From assembly GCA_029560455.1 (NCBI GenBank), contig JAKQKW010000443.1, positions 1-49,542 on the forward strand: a stretch of DNA of 49,542 nucleotides, in the 5' to 3' direction. This DNA comes from Candidatus Rifleibacteriota bacterium (GTDB lineage Bacteria > Riflebacteria > Ozemobacteria > Ozemobacterales > Ozemobacteraceae). Below, piece after piece: positions 8,942-17,165 of this stretch. A program made the translations under genes and the position numbers. Within the stretch, counting starts at the first letter, position 1, and every line of letters starts with the position of its first letter. The notes beneath the pieces are model-generated. The model did no database searches, had not been told where the DNA came from, and saw only the letters and a program-made list of their open reading frames with translations.

Positions 8942-10765
8942 TTACTGCTGCCAGTCAGAGTCGAAAAGCATGAAATTCAGTGCTGGCTCTATTTCACGCA
9001 GATCTTTGCCATTATTGATCCATGGCAGATTTCGCTTTGAGCCAATATCTGCGGTCAGAACAGGAATTATCGGTTCAGCTTTTTCACCTTCACGGGCTGC
9101 TTCAATAAGATATACCAGTTTGTCTACCCGATTTTTTGCCAATAGTATGTTTTCAATTTTCGCGCCCCTGCTTCCCTTTTTAAGGCTGATTTTAAGCTTT
9201 TTTATACCGTTTTCATCATCGAAGCTGAGCGCCGAAAGATCAATTATTATGTTGTCAACCAGGTCTACCGCAGAGGGCAGAGGCAGGTTTCCGTCGAACA
9301 GCGGAGTCTGATATTTGACCTTAACGATGTTTGCCATGAGCGACGAGGGGTGTTTCTGCTCGATTGCCACTTCGATTTTAAAGGCATACTCCTTACGGAT
9401 GACCTCAATATCATCATTATGCTTCTTAAAGAGCGCCAGCAACGGAAATTTCAGGCTGCCGGTTTCAAGCCCATCCACGTTTTTCCAGCTGAATGGCTCA
9501 GCAACAGACCACCTGGCAATATCAGTTAATTCAGAAACCTGCCTGCCCTCTGAGTCCACAACTTCTGCTCTCATGGTAACGCTTTTTATTCCAAGCTCAG
9601 GGTTGGTGTCGACAACCGGAAGCAGCAGGTAGGCGCTTGCCCATGACCCGGAAAAAAAAGTACTGACAAGCTTGCTTTTTACATTCTCGGGGTATGAGTT
9701 AATACCAATAAAGGCTCCGCATGAGGTTTTGCGTTCAGCCACAACCGACTGGTTGAAAATAAAAGTTTCTGAGCCCTTTTTGATCTGCTTGAGTTCGCGC
9801 AGTTTTACATCGATCCCAACCCTTAGACCGAAGAAACATTTGTTCAACGAATCCGGGCTGCCGGCGCTTTCAGTGTCAATCGCTTCCGGCGGCGAAATTT
9901 TCTCGATCAGATTATTCTGCAACCGCTGCAGAACCGGCTCAAGGTAGCGGTCGATCGTTGCAGCATCTACAGACTCGCTGGTAAGGCTTTCGACCGTCAG
10001 ACACCCCTCTGAAACGAGCTTTTCTCTGATTTTCGTTTTGCTTACTCCCACATCGATACCACAAAAATAAGTGCCCAGTGAAACCCTCAGATCACTCGAC
10101 GATTTCATACTTTCATAGGTCTGGTCCCAGTTGATCGTGGCTTTGAATCCACCCGGAGGCAACAGGCCCTCAAAGGTGAGATTCATCAGCACGCCAACGC
10201 CGGAACCTTTTTTATCAACCAGAGTTGAATACAGATCAGCATCGAAACGATCCATTTTCAGCTGAAACGGTAAAGCGCCGGTGATGTATGCAGGAGAAAA
10301 ACCCGGCGCCTGACTGCCATCGGCCGTAATTTTTCCTGAACCATCGAAAAGAAAGGCTTCTGCCTTATGAAATGGCAGAATTGTCAAAGAAACTGCGTCT
10401 TTGTTATTCGATTGTTCCTTGAGGGCTTTTTCGACCTTTTTTCTGGTTTCTTCTGGCATATTCAGCGTGACACAGAACTGCAAAACTCCGCCATCATAGT
10501 TCGCGGCCTCGTTTTTTGCCTGATAGGTTACCAGTTGAAAAACCGGCTTTGGATCATCTTTTTTGCCCGGTGTTTTTTCGAGAAGAAATGGTTTTTCGGG
10601 TACGTAATACCATTTATTTTCATTTTTACTGTCACGAATCAGAGTAACACCTTCAACAGTGATCATGTGCTCCGGAAGCAGGCTGACCTGAGCATCTGCC
10701 ACACAAACAGTAAAAAGCAGTATGAAAGCGATCAGATATTTCTTTAAAAAAAAGTTCGACTGCAT
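8942..10765 (-). CDS. Secreted paralogous-family protein, member B (unknown function)
   Basis: 607 residues with a signal peptide (hydrophobic residues 10-22, cleavage near VADAQ). Family motifs in order: KWYYVPEKPFLLE, PVFQLVTYQ, GGVLQFCVTL, LTILPFHKAEAFLFDGSG, APGFSPAY, GVGVLMNLTFEGLLPPGG, hinge YLEPVLQRLQNNLIEKISPP, second lobe TSCGAFIGINSY, FSGSWASAYLLLPV, and C-terminal NNGKDLRE...LFDSDWQQ at the extreme end. It is the last of four same-strand members. GGGAGG is 4 bases before the ATG. The upstream gap holds a strong terminator, leaving little room for a separate promoter. No enzyme motif is seen. Divergence from the other members is spread over the whole length, so it is an old duplicate rather than a recent copy. 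Confidence 0.83.
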   Translation of the reverse strand: MQSNFFLKKYLIAFILLFTVCVADAQVSLLPEHMITVEGVTLIRDSKNENKWYYVPEKPFLLEKTPGKKDDPKPVFQLVTYQAKNEAANYDGGVLQFCVTLNMPEETRKKVEKALKEQSNNKDAVSLTILPFHKAEAFLFDGSGKITADGSQAPGFSPAYITGALPFQLKMDRFDADLYSTLVDKKGSGVGVLMNLTFEGLLPPGGFKATINWDQTYESMKSSSDLRVSLGTYFCGIDVGVSKTKIREKLVSEGCLTVESLTSESVDAATIDRYLEPVLQRLQNNLIEKISPPEAIDTESAGSPDSLNKCFFGLRVGIDVKLRELKQIKKGSETFIFNQSVVAERKTSCGAFIGINSYPENVKSKLVSTFFSGSWASAYLLLPVVDTNPELGIKSVTMRAEVVDSEGRQVSELTDIARWSVAEPFSWKNVDGLETGSLKFPLLALFKKHNDDIEVIRKEYAFKIEVAIEQKHPSSLMANIVKVKYQTPLFDGNLPLPSAVDLVDNIIIDLSALSFDDENGIKKLKISLKKGSRGAKIENILLAKNRVDKLVYLIEAAREGEKAEPIIPVLTADIGSKRNLPWINNGKDLREIEPALNFMLFDSDWQQ

Positions 10766-10800
10766 AAAACCTCCCGGTATTTACCTTGTTCTACTAAAAG

Positions 10801-10835
10801 AAAATGGGAGCTCTGACTTAATATCAGAGCTCCCA
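10801..10835 (-). terminator. Terminator between members C and B
   Basis: Perfect 12-base-pair stem (10805-10816 with 10824-10835) and a 7-base loop. On the minus strand it is followed by TTTTCTTTT. It lies 22 bases after the stop of member C and about 35 bases before the start of member B. Confidence 0.85.
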
Positions 10836-10857
10836 ATAAAAGCGGGATCAGAAAGTC

Positions 10858-12804
10858 TTATTTGAATTCTTCGTCAGGATCCCATTCGGAATCGCTCGGA
10901 TCAAGGTAAAGACCATATTCCTCGCGCAGGTTTATACCGTTATTTTCCCAGTCAATCTGCATTTTTCCTGCTTTATTCTTTTTGTGAAGATAAAAGACAA
11001 CCTTCGGAACCAGCTTGTATTCGCCATCACGGGGAACAAACCAGCTGTGTGTCGATTCAGTGGTTTTGCTTTTTGCATCAAAGACCCATGAATAACGGTT
11101 CTTTTTAGTTGTATCGACCATATGGTCGATGTCGAAGTTCACTCTCTTCAGGCCTTTTTTAGAATCAAGCGACAGGTTGCTGCAGGTAACGGTAAGGGTT
11201 TCAACCATTTCCTGCGGGCTGTCAAAGGTTTTGTTGCCAGCCATCATTTCCTGAACAGTGTCGAATTTGACAGTATCGACCAGAGAACCTTTACCCTTTG
11301 AAGATATCTTCATTTCGATTTTATATTCGACGTAGTCATTGATTTCTTTGTCGGCGGCTTTCGCTTCGGCGTAGAGAGCCTGAAGCGGCCATACGATATT
11401 GCTCACAGAATTGCCATTTTTGTCAACCCAACCCGGTGATTTGTCGACTGCATTCGGGCGCCAGGTGATCAACTGCGGGTTTTCGACACCAGAGAATCTG
11501 GGGTATGCACCGGCCGGCTTGCCAGAGCCTTCTTTATACTGAACATACTGGTTCAGAGTCACTTCAAGCAGGCAGGGGTCAGGGTTAACTGTCGGAACAA
11601 TGTAATAGGCTTTTTCCCAGTTGCCCGGATCCATGACGATATTGGCAGCTTCGATGATTTCTTTGTCATAGTTGCCGATGCCAATGAAGGTGCCGCATGA
11701 AGTGGCGCGGGTAACGCGCTGGGCCCGGTCAAATTTGAAGGTTTCTTTGCCCATCTTGTTAACATCGACCTTTTTCATGGCATACGAACTGCCGCCGCCA
11801 TAAAACATGCCGATACCATAGCTGGGCTCTGCTGCTTCTGCCGGGTCAACCTTTTCGGGAGGAGCCATTTTTTCGATCAATTCGTTGTTGATGCGCTCCA
11901 GGATCGGGTCGAGAACTTTCTGCAGAGCTTCAAGTTCATCGCCATCGCCTTCCATTTTTACGGTAATGCATTTGTTTTCGAGCAGATCTTCAGCAACGGT
12001 TTTTTTGTCTGATTTGCTGGTACCGCCGGCAAACAGAAGGGCGTTCCAGTATTTCTTCTCTTTGGTATTTTCACTGAAATGGCTGAAGGTCTGTTTCCAG
12101 TCAACTTCTACCGTCAGCTTGGCGGCAGGCAGAACACCCTGAAAAGACATCTGATAATAAACGCCGAGGCCGGCCTGGCCTTTCTGAGTGAGGGCCTTCA
12201 TGGCATCTGCACCAAGGCTGGTCAGGTTGATCTGGAAAGGAACAGCCTGAGTAGAGAAAATCGGTGCGATAGATGGCTGCTGAATACCGCTTGACAGCCA
12301 CTCACCACTCGGTTCATAGATCGAGATCGTTGCAGAAGAAACCGGCAGTGGCAGCAATTTGATGTCGGTCGTGTCGGTGGCCAGACCATTTTTCTGCAGA
12401 TCTTCAAAGATCAGCTTGGTTGCCTGAGATGCGCTCTCGGGCTGAAGGTCCATGCGCAGAGAGAACTGCAACAGACCTTCTTCATAGATGTCTTTGGTCT
12501 TGGCAGATTTGGCCTGCAGTGTCATAAGCTGAAAAACTGGTCTGACAGTCCGTTTGTTATCTTTGACAGTCACAGTTTCGGCCAGACGGGGACGATTTGG
12601 CACGTAGTAGAAAACCAGAGGATTATCGGAATCCTGGATTACGGTAATCATGTTTTCTTCAACGCTGTTGCCAACTTTTTCGTTAATCTGAACCGTGCGC
12701 CATTTCTGGGCATCGAGGCTCGGCAGCGCTGAAGCCGGGTTAACGGCTACCAGGCAGAGAAAAATGGCCATAAGGCCGCTCAACAGTACATTCATTCTTT
12801 TCAC
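10858..12804 (-). CDS. Secreted paralogous-family protein, member C (unknown function)
   Basis: 648 residues with a signal peptide (cleavage near SALP, about residue 28). Family motifs: VFYYVPNRPRLAE, PVFQLMTLQ, EGLLQFSLRMD, LLPLPVSSATISIYEPSG, SIAPIFSTQAVPFQINLTSLGAD with GLGVYYQMSFQGVLPAA following, hinge LDPILERINNELIEKMAPPE, second lobe TSCGTFIGIGNYDKEI, MDPGNWEKAYYIVP, WPLQALY, and C-terminal NNGINLRE followed by DSEWDPDEE. The start is GTG, chosen because GGGAG lies 6 bases upstream; an ATG three codons later is possible. The terminator-like hairpin at 10801-10835 follows it. Confidence 0.83.
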   Translation of the reverse strand: MKRMNVLLSGLMAIFLCLVAVNPASALPSLDAQKWRTVQINEKVGNSVEENMITVIQDSDNPLVFYYVPNRPRLAETVTVKDNKRTVRPVFQLMTLQAKSAKTKDIYEEGLLQFSLRMDLQPESASQATKLIFEDLQKNGLATDTTDIKLLPLPVSSATISIYEPSGEWLSSGIQQPSIAPIFSTQAVPFQINLTSLGADAMKALTQKGQAGLGVYYQMSFQGVLPAAKLTVEVDWKQTFSHFSENTKEKKYWNALLFAGGTSKSDKKTVAEDLLENKCITVKMEGDGDELEALQKVLDPILERINNELIEKMAPPEKVDPAEAAEPSYGIGMFYGGGSSYAMKKVDVNKMGKETFKFDRAQRVTRATSCGTFIGIGNYDKEIIEAANIVMDPGNWEKAYYIVPTVNPDPCLLEVTLNQYVQYKEGSGKPAGAYPRFSGVENPQLITWRPNAVDKSPGWVDKNGNSVSNIVWPLQALYAEAKAADKEINDYVEYKIEMKISSKGKGSLVDTVKFDTVQEMMAGNKTFDSPQEMVETLTVTCSNLSLDSKKGLKRVNFDIDHMVDTTKKNRYSWVFDAKSKTTESTHSWFVPRDGEYKLVPKVVFYLHKKNKAGKMQIDWENNGINLREEYGLYLDPSDSEWDPDEEFK

Positions 12805-12832
12805 GCTATGCTCCCTTATTGAATTTTAATAC

Positions 12833-12852
12833 CTGCGCCCTTGCGGGCGCAG
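12833..12852 (-). other. GC-rich hairpin between members D and C
   Basis: Eight-base-pair stem CTGCGCCC/GGGCGCAG with a TTGC loop. On the minus strand it is followed by GTATTAAAATTC, not a clean T run, so it may stabilise or process the mRNA rather than terminate. Confidence 0.5.
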
Positions 12853-12864
12853 CTTTTAACCGGA

Positions 12865-14775
12865 TCAGTCAAGATCTACGATCGTGTCTTCAGAGCTCTG
12901 AGACGGATCGAAATCTTTGTTCCAGGCGCCGTCGAACAACATCACATAAAGGTCGGGCTGGATTTCTCTGAGGTTTTTATTGCAGAGAGGCCACTTTCCG
13001 AGCAGACCCTTTTTCTGAGCAAATGCCAGGCTGGGAACGGTGATATTTTTTTCGTCAACCGGAACCATAAAACGCTGAACCGGCGTATCAGCGCTCAATA
13101 CCATGCTCCAGGTGCGAGAACCGGCTTTCAGCTGACCGGGCGCCTTGAAAACCTGCCCTTCTTCGCTGCCAAAGGTCATGCAGGAAGCGTCTATGGTAAC
13201 GATGTCAACAAGGTCGGTCGGGGGCGCAATCGCCAGATCACCGTCAAACAACGGCGCGTAGTTGGTAATTTCTATGGATTTACCGCTGGTCGGCTTGATG
13301 ATTGTAGCGATTTTAAAACGGTAATTATCGCGGTTGAAGCCTTCTTTGTCATAGAGAGCCTTGAGCGGGAACTGGAAATTGAGAATTTCATTTCTGTTTT
13401 TGTCTGTCCAGATGGCTTTTCCTGTTTTGTTGAAACCGGCAGATTCAGTTTTGTAGCCAGAAATCTGCTGCCATTTGTCTTCGCCGATTTTTTCTTCGGG
13501 AGTCACTGCAATATCAAGGCTGCTGATACCCAGCGTCTCAGTGGCGCCAACCGATGGCAGAACATAGAAAGCCCTTTCCCAGTTGCCGGCGGGCATGGTG
13601 GTGATGCACTTTTCCTGCACGTCTTTCGGAAAGTTGCCGATACCGAGCAGACCGCCGAATGAGCTGGTGCGGTCGATAATTGCCTGACGGTCGAATTTGT
13701 AAGTAAATTTGCCCTTTTTAACGATCTTAACGTCTTTAAGGGCGAAATCAACTTTGGCGCCAACCTTAAAGAAACGGCCGGTAGCTTTCATCACCGCTTC
13801 GCTGATACCCTGGGCCGCTGCGGCCAGTTCCGGCTTGGCTTCGTCTTCTTTGAGCTTTTCGGCTTCTGCCGGAGCAATAGAGGTCGGGGGATGAATCTGC
13901 TCGAAAAGTTCTTTGGTAATCAGGTTCAGAACCGGAGTCATGAGATCATCGAGCAGCTTGGCATCAACGGTTTCATTTGTCAGAGAAGTGATCTTGATCA
14001 AGCCTTCGCTGACAAATTTTTCGCGCAGTGTGGCAATATCGAGGCCAAGACTGCCGCTGATAGAGTTCTTAGCGACTTCAAGGGCCACTTCGGTATTGGT
14101 GCTGAAATGTTCGTAGCAGGCATCCCAGTCGACTTCAACTTCGAAACCGGCTTTCGGTGTCATACCCTGAAAGGTATAAGTAATCAGAACCGGCAGACCG
14201 CCCTGTTTGGTGCAGAGAGCCTTGATGATATCAGCGCCGAGACTCTTGAGTCTGAGCATGAATGGATAATGCTGAGTACCGAAAATCGGGGCGATACCAG
14301 GCTTGGGAGCAGTCTGATCAAGCATCTGACCGCCGAGATCATACAGGGTCAGTTCGGCACTTTTGATTGCCAGCGGTGACAGGCGCGGAACTTTGCCGGC
14401 CGGCACTTTAAGGCTGAAAAGCTTGGACTTGATTTTATCGATAGTATCCTGGGCCACACCGGAAACCATGGACATCTGGAGAATGCCGCCGTCGCCTTCT
14501 TTGGTCTGATAGCTCAGCAGCTGAAAAATCGGGGTGGTTTTGCCATCGACTTTTTCGGTGGCAATGGTCGGCTTGATCGGAACATAATAGAACTGTTCAC
14601 CAATGCGGCCATCTCTGATGACTGTGTAGGTCTCAGGACCATTGTCTGTGTCGACCGTTACGACATACTGATCAGCGGCAGCCAGGCTGGGAGCCTGGGC
14701 ATAAGCGCCGGTCAGCGATAAAACGAAACTGCAGGCGAGAAGCCATACAGCAAGAATGCGAGAATTAAATTTCAT
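12865..14775 (-). CDS. Secreted paralogous-family protein, member D (unknown function)
   Basis: 636 residues with a signal peptide (cleavage near AYAQ, about residue 27). The mature protein begins APSLAAADQYVVTVDT, very like member E, its nearest relative. Motifs: EQFYYVPIKPTIATE, PIFQLLSYQ, GGILQMSMV, LSPLAIKSAELTLYDLGG, PGIAPIFGTQHYPFMLRL, GGLPVLITYTFQGMTP, EVDWDACYEHFS, hinge MTPVLNLITKELFEQIHPP, second lobe KKGKFTYKFDRQAIIDRTS, GGLLGIGNFPKDVQEK, MPAGNWERAFYVLP, FQFPLKALYD, C-terminal KNLREIQPDLYVMLFDGAW. AGGAGG is 5-6 bases upstream of the ATG. Only a short gap with a terminator separates it from member E. Confidence 0.85.
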   Translation of the reverse strand: MKFNSRILAVWLLACSFVLSLTGAYAQAPSLAAADQYVVTVDTDNGPETYTVIRDGRIGEQFYYVPIKPTIATEKVDGKTTPIFQLLSYQTKEGDGGILQMSMVSGVAQDTIDKIKSKLFSLKVPAGKVPRLSPLAIKSAELTLYDLGGQMLDQTAPKPGIAPIFGTQHYPFMLRLKSLGADIIKALCTKQGGLPVLITYTFQGMTPKAGFEVEVDWDACYEHFSTNTEVALEVAKNSISGSLGLDIATLREKFVSEGLIKITSLTNETVDAKLLDDLMTPVLNLITKELFEQIHPPTSIAPAEAEKLKEDEAKPELAAAAQGISEAVMKATGRFFKVGAKVDFALKDVKIVKKGKFTYKFDRQAIIDRTSSFGGLLGIGNFPKDVQEKCITTMPAGNWERAFYVLPSVGATETLGISSLDIAVTPEEKIGEDKWQQISGYKTESAGFNKTGKAIWTDKNRNEILNFQFPLKALYDKEGFNRDNYRFKIATIIKPTSGKSIEITNYAPLFDGDLAIAPPTDLVDIVTIDASCMTFGSEEGQVFKAPGQLKAGSRTWSMVLSADTPVQRFMVPVDEKNITVPSLAFAQKKGLLGKWPLCNKNLREIQPDLYVMLFDGAWNKDFDPSQSSEDTIVDLD

Positions 14776-14798
14776 TTGTTCCTCCTGAAAGTTCGTTT

Positions 14799-14833
14799 AA
14801 AAAACTCCGGCCGCTGTTAAAACAGCGGCCGGA
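14799..14833 (-). terminator. Strong terminator between members E and D
   Basis: A GC-rich stem of up to 13 base pairs (14806-14818 with 14821-14833); on the minus strand it is followed by a run of six T. It starts 7 bases after the stop of member E and ends 23 bases before the start of member D. Confidence 0.88.
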
Positions 14834-14840
14834 AAAATGC

Positions 14841-17051
14841 TTATTTCTTCTGGGGTACGGGTTCACCCATTATTGAATCGGTGTCGGCAGATTTGTCCCA
14901 GTCACTGTCAAACAGGCTTATATCATAATTTTCATAATAATCTGTGAGCTGCTTGTTATTCTCTGCCCAGTCAAACTTTTTGCCCTTTCTGGTAAAGAAC
15001 TGCAGACCAGTTATCTTCACTGATTTAGAGTCTTTTGGAATAAGGAAACCCTGACTGGTGTTATTAATCCCAAGATTGATAGACATCGTCATATTATCGG
15101 CCTTCAGGGTACCTTTGATAGCATTGATTTCATTGTCGCCAGAGCCAAAAGTTACCCCATCAGCAGAAATGTTCACATTCTGCAGAAGGTCAGTCGGAGG
15201 CGACATGGCAAGTTCGCCATCAAACATTGGCGCATAGGATTCAATAGCAAAAGATGAACCTCTTGATGGCACGACCTCGGTTTTGATCTTAAAGCGGAAA
15301 CCGGCAGGATTCGATTTATATTCTGCAGAATCATATACAGCTTTCAACGGGAAAAGGAAATACCTGATTTCTTTGCCGTTTTTGTCTGTCCAGGTTTCTG
15401 TATTTGATTTATAAATCGCAGATTCAATCTTCTGACCGGAAATCTGATTGTCGCCATACACGGGAGTTACACTCAGGTTTATCTGTCTGTAACCCAGATA
15501 ATTCGGGTCACCTACCGGCGGCAGGGTGTAATATGCAGCTTCCCAGTTGCCATCTGGCAGCACGGTAATACATTCATCCTGAATCTTTTTGTCGAACGAA
15601 CCAATGCCGATAGGGCCGCCAAAAGAGGTTTTGCGATCAACGATCGCCTGCCGGTCGTAAGTATAAACGAAAGTGCCCTTCTTAACATACTGGGCGTCTT
15701 TAAGGGCGTAGCTTGCACCGATGGCGACCTTGGTATTCTTGGCGATATCAGAAGCGACGTCGAGAACTTTCATGATGGTTCCGACATAGGGAACTGAAGT
15801 GGCGGCAGCGTCAAGAGCTCCTTTTGCTGCTTCGCCAGCGGCGGCGGTTGCAGCTGAGGTTGCGCCCTTGACGGCATCGCCGACTGCTGCGCCTGCTGCG
15901 GCTCCGGCTGCAGCAGTAGCGTCACCCGAGCCTGCGGCTGCGTCTTTTTTATCAGCAGCATTTTCGTTGCTGGCAGCATTGTCTTTATTGTCAGCGGCAG
16001 GTTTGGCAACTGCTGATTCTTTGCCTTTTGCAGGAGCAACACCGCTTGCTTCGGCAACACTGGCGGCAGGTGTCACTGAACCTGCCGGCGGATCTTTGAT
16101 TTCAGGGGCCGCGATTTCTTTGGCCGAGGCCGGGTCGATCTGCGGCGGAGCCTTGATGTTTTCAAAGAGTTCTTTGGTTATGAGGTCGATAACCGGGTTC
16201 ATTGCCGCATCGAGAGCTGTATCTGACAGAGCTTCGTTGGAAAGCGCGGTAATCTTCATCATACCGTTGCTTTCCATTTCTTCGCGAATCTTGGTCATGT
16301 CAGCGCCAAGATTGGCACCAAGGTTGGCATAGGCAAGGTTGGCGCGCAGCTTGGTATCTGAACTGAGGTGTTTGTAGCAGTTATCCCAGTTGACTTCAAT
16401 CTTGAAGCCGCCCGGAGGAGTCATACCCTGGAAAGTGTAAGTAATCAAGACCGGCAGACCACCATGACCGGTAGTAAGAGCCTTCATTGCATCAGCGCCA
16501 AGGTCAGTGAGATTGAGCATGAAAGGGAACTGCTGATTGCCGAATATTGGAGCGATGCCTTCCTTGACTGGAGCCGACTCAAGCAGTTTGCCGTCAAGGT
16601 CATACATGCTGATAACAGCTTCTTTCATCGGGATCGGTGAAAGTTTGTGCTGTTTTTTCGAATCAGAGAGCGGGAATTTGCCTTTGATGGCGTTCAGCAG
16701 TTCATTTTCTGTCGACTTCGAAATCGATGTCTGCACAGAAAACTGCAGGATGCCGCCCTGTACAAGATCGTCACCTTTTTTTCTCTGATAACTCAGCAGC
16801 TGAAAAACCGGGTAATCTTTACCGTCACGCTTTTCAATAGCGACATGGGGGCGGGCTGGAACGAAATAAAACTGTTCTTCGTGGCGACCATCGCGAATAA
16901 TGGTAAATGTTTCGGTGCCAAATTCAGTCTTGGCAGAGACATAATAAGCATCGGCCGGAGCCAGACTCGGAGCCTGGGCAAAATTTGGCGTGACAAACGC
17001 CAGAACAAAAAGGGTACACAAAGACAAAGCTTTCTTTAACGGGTTACGCAA
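14841..17051 (-). CDS. Secreted paralogous-family protein, member E, with Ala-rich insert
   Basis: 736 residues, the longest member. Signal peptide cleaves near NFAQ; the mature start APSLAPADAYYVSAKT resembles member D. Motifs: EQFYFVPARPHVAIE, PVFQLLSYQRKKGDD, GGILQFSVQT, LSPIPMKEAVISMYDLDG, GIAPIFGNQQFPFML, GGLPVLITYTFQGMTPPGG, EVNWDNCYKHLS, hinge MNPVIDLITKELFENIKAPP. An Ala/Lys/Asp-rich low-complexity stretch of about 110 residues (about 325-440) follows, absent from the others, then second lobe YVKKGTFVYTYDRQAIVDRKTS, split here as KKGTFVYTYDR and GPIGIGSFDK, PDGNWEAAYYTLP, and C-terminal NNKQLTDYY...LFDSDWDK. Start is TTG: GGAGG lies 6 bases upstream and no ATG fits. It heads the four-gene minus array. 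Confidence 0.85.
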   Translation of the reverse strand: MRNPLKKALSLCTLFVLAFVTPNFAQAPSLAPADAYYVSAKTEFGTETFTIIRDGRHEEQFYFVPARPHVAIEKRDGKDYPVFQLLSYQRKKGDDLVQGGILQFSVQTSISKSTENELLNAIKGKFPLSDSKKQHKLSPIPMKEAVISMYDLDGKLLESAPVKEGIAPIFGNQQFPFMLNLTDLGADAMKALTTGHGGLPVLITYTFQGMTPPGGFKIEVNWDNCYKHLSSDTKLRANLAYANLGANLGADMTKIREEMESNGMMKITALSNEALSDTALDAAMNPVIDLITKELFENIKAPPQIDPASAKEIAAPEIKDPPAGSVTPAASVAEASGVAPAKGKESAVAKPAADNKDNAASNENAADKKDAAAGSGDATAAAGAAAGAAVGDAVKGATSAATAAAGEAAKGALDAAATSVPYVGTIMKVLDVASDIAKNTKVAIGASYALKDAQYVKKGTFVYTYDRQAIVDRKTSFGGPIGIGSFDKKIQDECITVLPDGNWEAAYYTLPPVGDPNYLGYRQINLSVTPVYGDNQISGQKIESAIYKSNTETWTDKNGKEIRYFLFPLKAVYDSAEYKSNPAGFRFKIKTEVVPSRGSSFAIESYAPMFDGELAMSPPTDLLQNVNISADGVTFGSGDNEINAIKGTLKADNMTMSINLGINNTSQGFLIPKDSKSVKITGLQFFTRKGKKFDWAENNKQLTDYYENYDISLFDSDWDKSADTDSIMGEPVPQKK

Positions 17052-17165
17052 ATGAAGCCTCCAAAGATAATTTTCTCAAGATATTTTTCTTACGTTTCGC
17101 GATGCTAACACCTGCGTTTTTTTACCGCAAGTAAATTCTGGTATATCTTTGTACACACCCGCAAA

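Noticed and set aside
17109..17132. Terminator of the NHL lipoprotein gene
   Set aside because: A 7-base-pair stem with a wobble pair and a large loop, no T run on the minus strand.
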